From the NCBI GenBank assembly GCA_017522105.1, contig JAFXAA010000017.1, forward strand, positions 62,001-126,000: 64,000 nt of DNA, in the 5' to 3' direction. Shown here piece by piece: positions 8,533 to 15,403 of this stretch (its first letter is position 1; the number at the start of each line of letters is the position of its first letter). Made by a program: the position numbers and the translations under genes. This DNA comes from Bacteroidales bacterium. Lineage in GTDB: Bacteria; Bacteroidota; Bacteroidia; Bacteroidales; P3. Below the pieces are notes generated by a model, which was not told where the DNA came from, did no database searches, and was given only the letters and a program-made list of their open reading frames with translations.

Positions 8533-8928
8533 TTATTGTGCCGCTGCATTATTTTTTACTATCGGCGAGTGTGCCAGCCACTTGCCGTCACGTTTACGTA
8601 GTTCAAGAGTATCTGTAAAATCCTTAATCGGTGTAGTCTTATGGTATCTTACAGTGGCAACAGTATCTGATATGACTTTTATTTTTGTTATTTCAATTTT
8701 CGCAGGATAATCGGATGCTATATAAGCACTATCAACAAGTCCCAACAAGGTTTCTGCAACCCGCAAGGTTGTTTCTTTTGTTTCATCTGTACAGTACAAA
8801 CCTGCCTTTTTTACATCATAATGCGCAGCAGCAATACTATATTCATATGCGGCCTCTCTTATTTCCTTTTTTTCCGTATTGCAAGACACGAAAATAAGGA
8901 GCATGCAAATAACACAAATCTCTTTCAT
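8533..8928 (-). CDS. Small lipoprotein with DUF4878/NTF2-like fold (tentative)
   Basis: Start ATG at 8928 is chosen because the in-frame ATG further upstream (8967) falls inside the terminator of the preceding gene. The resulting 131-residue protein opens MKEICVICMLLIFVSC (lipobox FVSC). Its body (AAYEYSIAAAHYDVKKAGLY, then VATVRYHKTTP and LELRKRDGKWLAHS) has the helix-then-antiparallel-sheet pattern of DUF4878/NTF2-like lipoproteins common in Bacteroidetes; the closing strand KRDGKWLA is typical. Function unknown. The base composition (about 37% GC by eye) is clearly lower than its neighbours, a hint of different origin. Confidence 0.65.
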   Translation of the reverse strand: MKEICVICMLLIFVSCNTEKKEIREAAYEYSIAAAHYDVKKAGLYCTDETKETTLRVAETLLGLVDSAYIASDYPAKIEITKIKVISDTVATVRYHKTTPIKDFTDTLELRKRDGKWLAHSPIVKNNAAAQ

Positions 8929-8940
8929 ATTATACAATAC

Positions 8941-8973
8941 AAAGAAAGAGGTGCTTCTGAGAAGCACCTCTTT
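8941..8973 (-). terminator. Strong terminator after the 8991 lipoprotein gene
   Basis: A 13-bp perfect stem (AAAGAGGTGCTTC, 8945-8957, with GAAGCACCTCTTT, 8961-8973) with a three-base loop lies just downstream of the gene ending at 8991. On the minus strand it is followed by a T-rich stretch. Confidence 0.8.
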
Positions 8974-8990
8974 CTCTTACACTCATAGAG

Positions 8991-9371
8991 TTATTGTTTC
9001 TTTACGCCTCTTGTAGACTTAACAGTCTTGGTGCCATCGTTGTTGGAAGTAACGACAGGCTCTTCAGCCTTAGTCTCTTCAACCTTTTTGGTACCACGGG
9101 TGGAGGTCACAGTCTTCGTACCATCATTGTTGTTTACAACAACGGGTTCAGACTTCTTCTCTTCCTTCTTTGCAACAGCCTTCTTGGCGGGAGCAGCGGT
9201 CTCTTCGGCGACGGCAACGGTGGTGCTGTCAGCGACCTCTTCCTCAACCATCTCCTCAACCACTGTCTCGGCGGGCATGGTGTCGATAGTCTCCTCGGCG
9301 GCTTTCTTATTGTTGCAAGCAACGGTCAGGGCCATAGCGGCCACAGCAAGAGCAAAAACTTTAATTTTCAT
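8991..9371 (-). CDS. Small lipoprotein with duplicated NNDGTKTV-STRG motif
   Basis: The 126-residue protein has a lipoprotein signal (MKIKVFALAVAAMALTVAC) and then a low-complexity acidic/alanine segment followed by a KKAVAKKEEKK linker. The C-terminal half contains two near-identical copies of about 22 residues: EPVVVNNNDGTKTVTSTRG and EPVVTSNNDGTKTVKSTRG, separated by TKKVEETKAE. Such a linker-plus-repeat layout suits a periplasm-spanning or surface-tethered protein, but I know no function. It is separated from the neighbouring lipoprotein genes by a strong terminator downstream. Confidence 0.7.
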   Translation of the reverse strand: MKIKVFALAVAAMALTVACNNKKAAEETIDTMPAETVVEEMVEEEVADSTTVAVAEETAAPAKKAVAKKEEKKSEPVVVNNNDGTKTVTSTRGTKKVEETKAEEPVVTSNNDGTKTVKSTRGVKKQ

Positions 9372-9401
9372 AGCCTAAAAGTCTTTTTTCTTTTGATAAA
9401 C

Positions 9402-9869
9402 TTATTGAGCAATATCAAATTTAGCGTTGGTAAGAGTGGCAGAAAGAGAATGCTGGACACCGTCAGCAACAGCGCTAGCAGCAATACTGGCATTGATAGT
9501 GGCAGAGATGGTCTTGCCGTTCATGTCAAAAGCAGTCACATTGATAGAACCATCATTGGCGGGGGTGTCATACTCCACATCGTTGGCATCCCAATACTTG
9601 ACATAGTTCTGATTGTCGGCAAAGCCATAAGTGCCAACCTGCATACCACAACGGAACTGCATGTAAGCAGGCTCTGTAGCGGTCTTATAGACATCAAAGT
9701 AGCCCATATAGTCCATTGCCACATCGCTGGTCCAGGTGGTCTCATCAAAAGTCACGCTGATAGCGGGAGTCGGGGTGGTGGTAGTGGTCTCTTCGTCTTT
9801 TTTGCAAGCCGTGAACAGCATGGCACCGGCGAGCAGGGCGACGCCCATCATTTTGAACATGTTTTTCAT
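9402..9869 (-). CDS. Putative lipoprotein, function unknown
   Basis: A 155-residue protein with a lipoprotein signal (MKNMFKMMGVALLAGAMLFTAC, lipobox FTAC), a charged and Thr-rich linker (KKDEETTTTTPTP), then a beta-rich domain. The C-terminal part (SINVTAFDMNGKTISATIN, LSATLTNAKFDIAQ) alternates like a small beta-sandwich. No family recognised. It lies 30 bases upstream of the duplicated-motif lipoprotein gene on the same strand, so both may share a transcript. It is one of five lipoprotein genes clustered between 6.9 and 9.9 kb. Confidence 0.65.
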   Translation of the reverse strand: MKNMFKMMGVALLAGAMLFTACKKDEETTTTTPTPAISVTFDETTWTSDVAMDYMGYFDVYKTATEPAYMQFRCGMQVGTYGFADNQNYVKYWDANDVEYDTPANDGSINVTAFDMNGKTISATINASIAASAVADGVQHSLSATLTNAKFDIAQ

Positions 9870-9982
9870 TGTTTTTTAATGTTTTATAGGTTAATACTTT
9901 CTTTCAAACTTTCTGCAAAAATACACCTTTTTTCTGACATGCAAGAAAAATTCCGCCTTTTTAATATTTTTTATACTTTCTT

Positions 9983-11065
9983 TCACTTTGCTGCCTTGAC
10001 GTCCAGCGCGTCGCGCAGGCCGTTGGCCAGCAGCATAAAGGCCAGCACTATCAGCATTATGGCGGCGCCTGGGAGCAAGGCCAGATATGCGCTGTCGAGC
10101 AGCAGGTAGCCGTAGTAGTCCTTCACCATCATGCCCCACGAAGGCATGGGGGGCTGCACGCCGATGCCGAGGAAGCTGAGGCCCGCCTCCAGCAGTATGG
10201 CGCTGGCGAAGTTGCTCGCCGCCACCACCACCACAGCTCCAACTATGTTGGGCAATATATGCCTGAATATCGTGCGTAAGGTGCTGTAGCCCAGCGCGCG
10301 CGTAGCCTCCACGTACTCCTTCTCCTTGATGCTCAGCACCTCGCCGCGCACCACACGCGCAATGTCCACCCACATCGTCAGGCCCACAGCCACAAATATC
10401 TGCCAGAAACCCTTGCCGAGGGCGAAGGTGATGGCAATGACCAGCAGCACCGTGGGTATGGACCACACCACATTGATAAGCCACATAATCAGGTTGTCCA
10501 CCCATCCGCCGCGATAGGCCGCCAAAGCGCCGAGGGTGATGCCCACCAGCAGCGCTATGATGATGGCTATGAAGCCCACCGACAGGCTCACGCGCGAACC
10601 TATCATCAGCATGCTCAGCACGTCGCGCCCGTAGGGGTCTGTGCCGAGCACAAAGGTGCGCTCGCGCACCGTGGTGCCGGCAGCTGCCACCGTCAGCGGC
10701 GCCCCGGCCAGAGGCTCGGCATACAGGCTGTCGCCCTGCCGGCTGCATGACTTTATGGGTATGGCCGTGTAGGGCAGCGGCGTCCCCTTGAACATGTTGC
10801 GCCGCAGCGGCACCGTGTCGCCCACGCAGAGGAACGTGGCCTTGGAGCCCGGCTTCAGCGTTGCCAGCTCCAGGTACTGCTGGTTGCAGTAGGGCGTTGG
10901 GTCGGGCGTGATGAGGTAGCCGAGGATGGCCACCACGGCGAAGAAGCCTATCACCACGAGACTCGCCACCGACAGCGGGTTGCGGCGGAAGCGCAGCCAC
11001 ACCATCCTGTCCAGCGACCCCGTGGCCGTCCCCTTCTTCTTCCCTATGAGCGACAGCAGCGTCAT
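9983..11065 (-). CDS. ABC transporter permease, DppC/OppC type
   Basis: This 360-residue inner-membrane permease belongs to the BPD_transp_1 family that pairs with an OppB-like subunit for peptide or nickel import. It has an N-terminal charged leader and first helix (LSVASLVVIGFFAVVAILGYL), a large periplasmic insertion (about 55-130), and then the permease core with the EAA loop YVEATRALGYSTLRTIFRHIL, ending LDVKAAK. FLGIGVQPPMPSWGMM is typical of OppC/DppC. No OppB, binding protein or ATPase gene lies nearby. The gene starts one base after a DUF59 gene, so it is the last member of the sufE operon, an odd functional pairing. Confidence 0.88.
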   Translation of the reverse strand: MTLLSLIGKKKGTATGSLDRMVWLRFRRNPLSVASLVVIGFFAVVAILGYLITPDPTPYCNQQYLELATLKPGSKATFLCVGDTVPLRRNMFKGTPLPYTAIPIKSCSRQGDSLYAEPLAGAPLTVAAAGTTVRERTFVLGTDPYGRDVLSMLMIGSRVSLSVGFIAIIIALLVGITLGALAAYRGGWVDNLIMWLINVVWSIPTVLLVIAITFALGKGFWQIFVAVGLTMWVDIARVVRGEVLSIKEKEYVEATRALGYSTLRTIFRHILPNIVGAVVVVAASNFASAILLEAGLSFLGIGVQPPMPSWGMMVKDYYGYLLLDSAYLALLPGAAIMLIVLAFMLLANGLRDALDVKAAK

Positions 11066-11066
11066 A

Positions 11067-11384
11067 CTACATAAAACCCAGTTCCACCTTGATGTCGTCG
11101 GGTATCATATCCATGCTCCATGGCGGGTCGAAGGTCAGCTCCACGTCGACGCTCTTCACGCCGTTGATGTAGCCCACCATCTGCTTCACCTCCTGGTACA
11201 TATACTCTGCCTCGGGGCAGTCGGGCGCCGTCATGGTCATCAGTATCTTCACGTTCAGCTCGTCGTCCACATCCACCTTGTATATCAGCCCCAGGTCGTA
11301 GATATTCACCGGTATCTCGGGGTCATAGACATTCTTCAGGCAGTTGACCACAGCGCTCTTTATCGTCTCTTGTGTCGGTTCCAT
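11067..11384 (-). CDS. DUF59/MIP18-family Fe-S assembly protein (SufT-like)
   Basis: The 105-residue protein matches the DUF59 family implicated in Fe-S cluster assembly and carriage: VYDPEIPVNIYDLGLIYKVDV near the N-terminus and MTMTAPDCPEAEYM in the middle, with the conserved cysteine in APDCPEA, then VELTFDPPWSMDMI. It lies one base downstream of sufE and one base upstream of oppC, so translation is probably coupled. The neighbouring sufE supports a role in the SUF pathway, whose SufC and SufD genes are 8 kb away in this window. Confidence 0.92.
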   Translation of the reverse strand: MEPTQETIKSAVVNCLKNVYDPEIPVNIYDLGLIYKVDVDDELNVKILMTMTAPDCPEAEYMYQEVKQMVGYINGVKSVDVELTFDPPWSMDMIPDDIKVELGFM

Positions 11385-11385
11385 G

Positions 11386-11805
11386 TTACTTCTTCATTGA
11401 GAATGCCAGGGCATACATCTTCATCTGCTTCACCATGGAGGTGAGGCCGTTGGAGCGCGTCGGCGAGAGGTGCTCCTTGAGGCCTATGGCGTCGATGAAC
11501 GCCAGGTCGGCGTCGAGGATCTCCTGCGGCGTGTGGCCGTCGAAGGCGCGAATGAGCAGCGTGATGATGCCGCGCGTGATGACGGCGTCGCTGTCGGCGC
11601 GGAAGCGCAGCACGCCGTCCTCAAACGAGCAGCTGAGCCACACGCGGCTCTGGCACCCCTTGATGAGGTTCTGCTCCGTCTTGTCCTTCTCCTCGATGGC
11701 AGGGCACTCCCTGCCGAGGTCTATCAGGTAGGCGTACTTGTCCAGCCACTCGTCGAAAACAGCGAACTCGTCGATAATCTGTTGTTCTGTCTCTTGTATA
11801 GTCAT
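11386..11805 (-). CDS. sufE: SufE-family sulfur acceptor
   Basis: SufE takes persulfide sulfur from the cysteine desulfurase SufS and passes it to the SufBCD scaffold. The 139-residue product is normal length. It contains the active-site cysteine in LIKGCQSRVWL, the conserved segment ADSDAVITRGIITLLIRAFDG, and a C-terminal helix ending LSPTRSNGLTSMVKQMK. It is the first gene of a three-gene minus-strand unit (sufE, DUF59, oppC) with one-base gaps. No sufS is in the window. Upstream is an intergenic 9-nt-unit repeat element. Confidence 0.95.
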   Translation of the reverse strand: MTIQETEQQIIDEFAVFDEWLDKYAYLIDLGRECPAIEEKDKTEQNLIKGCQSRVWLSCSFEDGVLRFRADSDAVITRGIITLLIRAFDGHTPQEILDADLAFIDAIGLKEHLSPTRSNGLTSMVKQMKMYALAFSMKK

Positions 11806-11828
11806 GTCTGATATTTTGTAGATTACTT

Positions 11829-11941
11829 GGAGTTCAAGGAGTTCAGGGAGTTCAAGGAGTTCAGGACGATACTGCCTATACGGTACACTTGTCTTGAACT
11901 CCCTGAACTACTTGAACTACCCATTCCTTCCGAACTCCTTG
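11829..11941. repeat. Palindromic repeat of GGAGTTCAA units around a 29-nt core (copy 1)
   Basis: The left arm is a run of 9-nt units GGAGTTCAA/GGAGTTCAG (11829-11865). The right arm (about 11893-11941) has the complementary units CTTGAACTC, CCTGAACTA and CTTGAACTA. Between them lies a core beginning GACGATACTGCC and ending CACTTGTC. A homologous element in the same orientation lies at 13051-13145 beyond lptF, with a core differing mainly by transitions. It sits between the stop of the lptF/G gene and the start of sufE. Confidence 0.8.
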
Positions 11942-11947
11942 TCGTCA

Positions 11948-13033
11948 TTATTTAGGTGCTTTGTAGATCAGGTATGCGGCGGCGACGCCGAAGAGCAGCT
12001 GCGGCAGCAGCACCGCCATGAAGGGCGAGAGGTTGCCGTTGATGGCAAACACCGTGGTAATCTTCATGAACACTATGAAGGCGAAGGCTATGGTGATGCC
12101 TATGGCCAGGTGCACGCCAATGCCGCCACGGCTCTTGCGCGCCGCTATGGCCACGCCGATGAAGGTCATCACGATGATGGCCAGGGGGTTGAGAATCCTC
12201 TGCCACAGTTCAATCTTAGCTTCCTTGACGATGCCCGTGCCACGGGCCGACTCGCGCTGTATGTGGCGCACCAGGGCCGGGGTGTTCATGGTCGTTATGT
12301 CCTTCGACAGCAGGTCGAAGTCCTCCGGCATCAGCCCCATGTCCATGTGCTCCCCGTCGCTGTAGGCCACCTCCTCGTTGCCGTCGGGCAGCACCTTGCG
12401 CGTAACGAAGCCGTAGCCTATCCAGTCGCCCGCCGCCGTGTCGTACTTCAAGATGTCCGACGTCTCGCGCAACAGCAGGCGCCCGTCGTCGTCAAACACG
12501 TCGCGCTGGAAGCGCGAGGCATAGGTCTGCACCACGTCGTAGCTCTCGGCATACACCTGCACGCCGCGCTCCGACTGGAAGTGTATGTTGTTGTAGTAGT
12601 TGGTGGTGTGCGACTTGACATACTTGTCCTCGAACTCCAGCAGGCTGCGGTTGGAGAGCGGGATGACGAAGTTGCCCAACAGCAGAACTATCAGCGCCAC
12701 GATGACCGACCCGTACATATAGGGTCTTAGCATGCGGCGGTAGCTGATGCCCGAGCCCAGGATGGCAATCACCTCCGTGTTGCCCGCCATCTTGGAGGTG
12801 AAGAACAGCACCGAGATGAAGATGAACAGCGGGCTGTAGAGGTTCACAAAGCCCGGTATGAAGTTGCCGTAGTAGTCGAAGAGCACCTGCCAGAAGGTGG
12901 CGTGGTGGCTGATGAAGCGGTCCAGCTTCTCGCTGACGTCGAAGGTGATGATGATGACAATAATCAAGGCCAAGGCCATCAGGAAGGTCTTGATGTACTT
13001 CGCCAAGATGTATTTGTCCAATCTCTTCAGCAT
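11948..13033 (-). CDS. LptF/LptG (YjgP/YjgQ) family permease
   Basis: A 361-residue inner-membrane protein of the lipopolysaccharide transport system that, with LptB, extracts LPS from the inner membrane and hands it to LptC/A. It opens MLKRLDKYILAKYIKTFLMAL, the diagnostic start of the family, followed by paired helices (LALIIVIIITFDV; LYSPLFIFISVLFFTSKMA), the conserved GNTEVIAILGSGISYRRMLRP loop, a central periplasmic domain (about 130-250) and three C-terminal helices. F versus G cannot be decided. The gene is flanked on both sides by related 9-nt-unit palindromic repeats and has no close co-oriented operon partner. Confidence 0.92.
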   Translation of the reverse strand: MLKRLDKYILAKYIKTFLMALALIIVIIITFDVSEKLDRFISHHATFWQVLFDYYGNFIPGFVNLYSPLFIFISVLFFTSKMAGNTEVIAILGSGISYRRMLRPYMYGSVIVALIVLLLGNFVIPLSNRSLLEFEDKYVKSHTTNYYNNIHFQSERGVQVYAESYDVVQTYASRFQRDVFDDDGRLLLRETSDILKYDTAAGDWIGYGFVTRKVLPDGNEEVAYSDGEHMDMGLMPEDFDLLSKDITTMNTPALVRHIQRESARGTGIVKEAKIELWQRILNPLAIIVMTFIGVAIAARKSRGGIGVHLAIGITIAFAFIVFMKITTVFAINGNLSPFMAVLLPQLLFGVAAAYLIYKAPK

Positions 13034-13050
13034 TGTCCGCAGAGGAGGTC

Positions 13051-13145
13051 GGGTAGTTCAAGGAGTTCAAGGAGTTCAGGACAATACCGCCCATACGGCA
13101 CCCCTGTCTTGAACTCCTTGAACTCCCCGGACTCCTTGCACTCCA
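13051..13145. repeat. Palindromic repeat of GGAGTTCAA units around a 29-nt core (copy 2)
   Basis: Left arm AGTTCAAGGAGTTCAAGGAG (from about 13055) and right arm CTTGAACTCCTTGAACTCC (from about 13108) are complementary. The core begins GACAATACCGCC and ends CCCCTGTC, aligning without gaps to the core of the copy at 11829-11941. It lies between the mutA stop and the lptF/G start, and could also act as a transcription terminator. Confidence 0.8.
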
Positions 13146-13149
13146 TTTC

Positions 13150-15009
13150 TTACAGCAGCATCTTCTGGAAGCCCGTGAGGCACTCCAGGACGTTGGTCTT
13201 CACGTGGATGAACTCGTCGATGCCATAGCCCTTGTAGGTCTCCACCATCTCCTTGGGGAAGCCTGCGAGCACGAGGCTCTTCACCTTGCCCTTGAGGGCC
13301 TTGCACACCGGCTCGGTGAGTTCGGCGTACTCGTCGTCGCTGGAGCAGAGCACCACGACGTCCGCGCCGCTCTCCAGGGCTGCCTTGGCGCCCTCGTCGG
13401 GGGTGGCGAAGCCCGGGTTGTCAATGATTTCATAGCCTGCCACGCCGAAGAAGTTGGTGGCGAAGCCCGCGCGGGCCTTGCGCATGGCCAGGTTGCCGTA
13501 GGTCAGCAGGAACACCTTGGGGCGGCGTGCGCTGCGTTCGGTCTGCATGCGCAGCTCCTCGAAGGCCTCGGCGCCGCGGTAGGGTTTCAGGGTGCGCACC
13601 TCGTCGCCCTGCTTGCAGCAGCAGCAACAGTGCTTGCCGCCGTCCTGCACCTTCTCGCCCATCTTCTCCTGCAGGTTGGGGTACTGGTTGGTGCCCAGGA
13701 TGGTGGTCTTGCGGGTGGCAATATCGAGGTCGCGCTGGCGCGCTGTGGCCTCCACCTCGTCCTGCACCAGCCCGGCGCGGAGGGCCTTGCACATGCCGCC
13801 GGCCTCTTCGACCTTGAGGAAGTGCTCCCATGCGCCCTTGGCGATCTCGTCGGTGAGGTTCTCTATATAATAGCTGCCGGCGGCGGGGTCCACAATCTTG
13901 TCCATGTAGGACTCCTCCTTGAGCAGCAGCTGCTGGTTGCGGGCTATGCGGTAGCCGAAGTCGTCGGCCTCCTTGTAGGCGTTGTCGAAAGGCAGCACCG
14001 AGATGCTGTCGGCACCGGCCACGGCGCTCGACATGGCCTCGGTGGTGGAGCGCAGCATGTTCACATAGGGGTCGTAGACCGACTGGTTCCAGCTGCTGGT
14101 GGTGGCGTTGATGAACAGCTTGTAGGCGCAGTCGCACTCGGGCTTGTACTGCTCCACGATCTTGCTCCACAGCAGGCGTGCGGCGCGAATTTTGGCAATC
14201 TCCATGAAATAGGTGCTGCCGACGCCCACGCTCAGCTGCAGACGGCTGGCCACGCGGTGGGCCTTGCAGCCGAGGTCGGTCAGGCGGCTCACCAGCTCGT
14301 TGGCGGCGGCCAGGCCGAAGCCCAGCTCCTGCACGATGTTGGAGCCGCTGTTGTGCAACAGCTGTGCGTTGACGGTGAGCACGCGGAACTTGGGCAGCGC
14401 CTCGTGGGCATAGTCCACCAGCTCCTTGGCCATCTGGAGGTCGCCCTCCTCGCCGCGGTGGAACTTGCCGTGCTTCAGGGCGAAGCGGAACATGTCGAAG
14501 TCCGTGGAGCCCTGCAGCTTCGAGCAGTCGAAGCCGTGGCCCTTGGCATACTCCACATAGAGCTTCAGCAGCCCGAGGTAATCCTGCGAGCACATGAAGT
14601 TGATGCTCACGGCGTCGATGTAGATGCCCTTGAGGAGCACCTCAAGGTCGGCCACGCTCTTCACCTCCTTGGCGCAGAGGCCGAGGCTCGTGGCGCCGCG
14701 CTGCACGGCGTCGAGGGCGATGCGGTTGGCCTCGGCGAGGTTGTGCACACGGATGTCCTGGCGCACCTCCCACACATTGTCCGCCACATGCTTGCCGCGG
14801 GTGAAGGGCTTCTCGCCGGGGTTGGCATCCAGATACTCAAGACCTTCGAGGTTCTCGGCGCGATAGTAGGGCCTCACCTTGAAACCCTCTATCGTTTTCC
14901 ACACGAGTTTCTTCTCGTAGTCGGCACCTTTGAGGTCCTTATTGATAACCTCCTCCCATTTCTCGGTCGGAACGGGCGGGAATTCGCTAAACAACTTGTT
15001 GTCTTCCAT
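13150..15009 (-). CDS. mutA: Methylmalonyl-CoA mutase small subunit
   Basis: MutA is the catalytically inactive partner of the B12-dependent mutase that interconverts succinyl-CoA and methylmalonyl-CoA in the propionate pathway. The 619-residue product has the TIM-barrel half (VRPYYRAENLEGLEYLD, LLHNSGSNIVQELGFGLA, DPAAGSYYIENLTDEIA) and a C-terminal cobalamin-binding-like fold (RPKVFLLTYGNLAMRKARA) lacking the DxHxxG motif, as expected for the small subunit. Start ATG 15009 (MEDNKLFSEF) sits 38 bases after the promoter. Between the two domains is a run of five cysteines (KHCCCCCKQGDE), which I regard as unusual. No mutB is adjacent downstream. Confidence 0.94.
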   Translation of the reverse strand: MEDNKLFSEFPPVPTEKWEEVINKDLKGADYEKKLVWKTIEGFKVRPYYRAENLEGLEYLDANPGEKPFTRGKHVADNVWEVRQDIRVHNLAEANRIALDAVQRGATSLGLCAKEVKSVADLEVLLKGIYIDAVSINFMCSQDYLGLLKLYVEYAKGHGFDCSKLQGSTDFDMFRFALKHGKFHRGEEGDLQMAKELVDYAHEALPKFRVLTVNAQLLHNSGSNIVQELGFGLAAANELVSRLTDLGCKAHRVASRLQLSVGVGSTYFMEIAKIRAARLLWSKIVEQYKPECDCAYKLFINATTSSWNQSVYDPYVNMLRSTTEAMSSAVAGADSISVLPFDNAYKEADDFGYRIARNQQLLLKEESYMDKIVDPAAGSYYIENLTDEIAKGAWEHFLKVEEAGGMCKALRAGLVQDEVEATARQRDLDIATRKTTILGTNQYPNLQEKMGEKVQDGGKHCCCCCKQGDEVRTLKPYRGAEAFEELRMQTERSARRPKVFLLTYGNLAMRKARAGFATNFFGVAGYEIIDNPGFATPDEGAKAALESGADVVVLCSSDDEYAELTEPVCKALKGKVKSLVLAGFPKEMVETYKGYGIDEFIHVKTNVLECLTGFQKMLL

Positions 15010-15046
15010 TATCTTGTATCGTTTTTGTTTGCTTGTCAACAGACTG

Positions 15047-15080
15047 CAAATATACAAAAAAATACAATAACAGCAAAAAA
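15047..15080 (-). promoter_or_regulatory. Promoter of mutA
   Basis: On the minus strand, -33 TTTTTTG (ending at 15074) is followed after 19 bases by -7 TATATTTG (15047-15054). Confidence 0.75.
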
Positions 15081-15159
15081 ATAACAGCACCGCGACAGAA
15101 CAGGGCCAAAACAGAGCCCCGGTGCGTCCCCGTCCGCCACCCCTCCCCTACGGCCCCCC

Positions 15160-15300
15160 ACCGGAGTCCCTACGGCATTTCTTCAGTAGTTCTTCAGTAG
15201 TTCTTCAGTAGTATTTCAGTGTTTGACTGAAGAACTACTGAAGAAGTGCCGTCGCGGAGGCGGCGGAACTACGCCCCTCGGCGGAAGAAGTGCCGTCGCG
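15160..15300. repeat. 11-nt-unit palindromic repeat element (E2)
   Basis: Three copies of TTCTTCAGTAG plus a variant (about 15178-15221) form the left arm. ACTGAAGAACTACTGAAGAA (about 15228-15247) forms the right arm, with a five-base loop GTTTG. GGCATTTC outside the left arm is partly matched by AAGTGCC on the right. GGAGTCCCTACGG precedes the left arm, as in the elements at 26.2 and 48.1 kb. A second stretch repeats AAGAAGTGCCGTCGCG-AGGCG (about 15240-15312). The remainder of the 15010-15403 gap holds only the two promoters and GC-rich sequence. Confidence 0.75.
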
Positions 15301-15373
15301 AAGGCGACGGAACCGTGGGGCACGGCGGAAGGCGATGTGGAGAAAATTTTTGACACGGATGGAAAAAAATGTG

Positions 15374-15381
15374 TATTTTTG
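15374..15381 (+). promoter_or_regulatory. -7 element upstream of the AddA-like gene
   Basis: TATTTTTG matches TAnnTTTG and places transcription start near 15388, about 16 nt before the chosen ATG at 15404. This rules out the longer in-frame start at 15290. Confidence 0.65.
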
Positions 15382-15403
15382 CACCGCAAAACGACCCCCC
15401 GGC

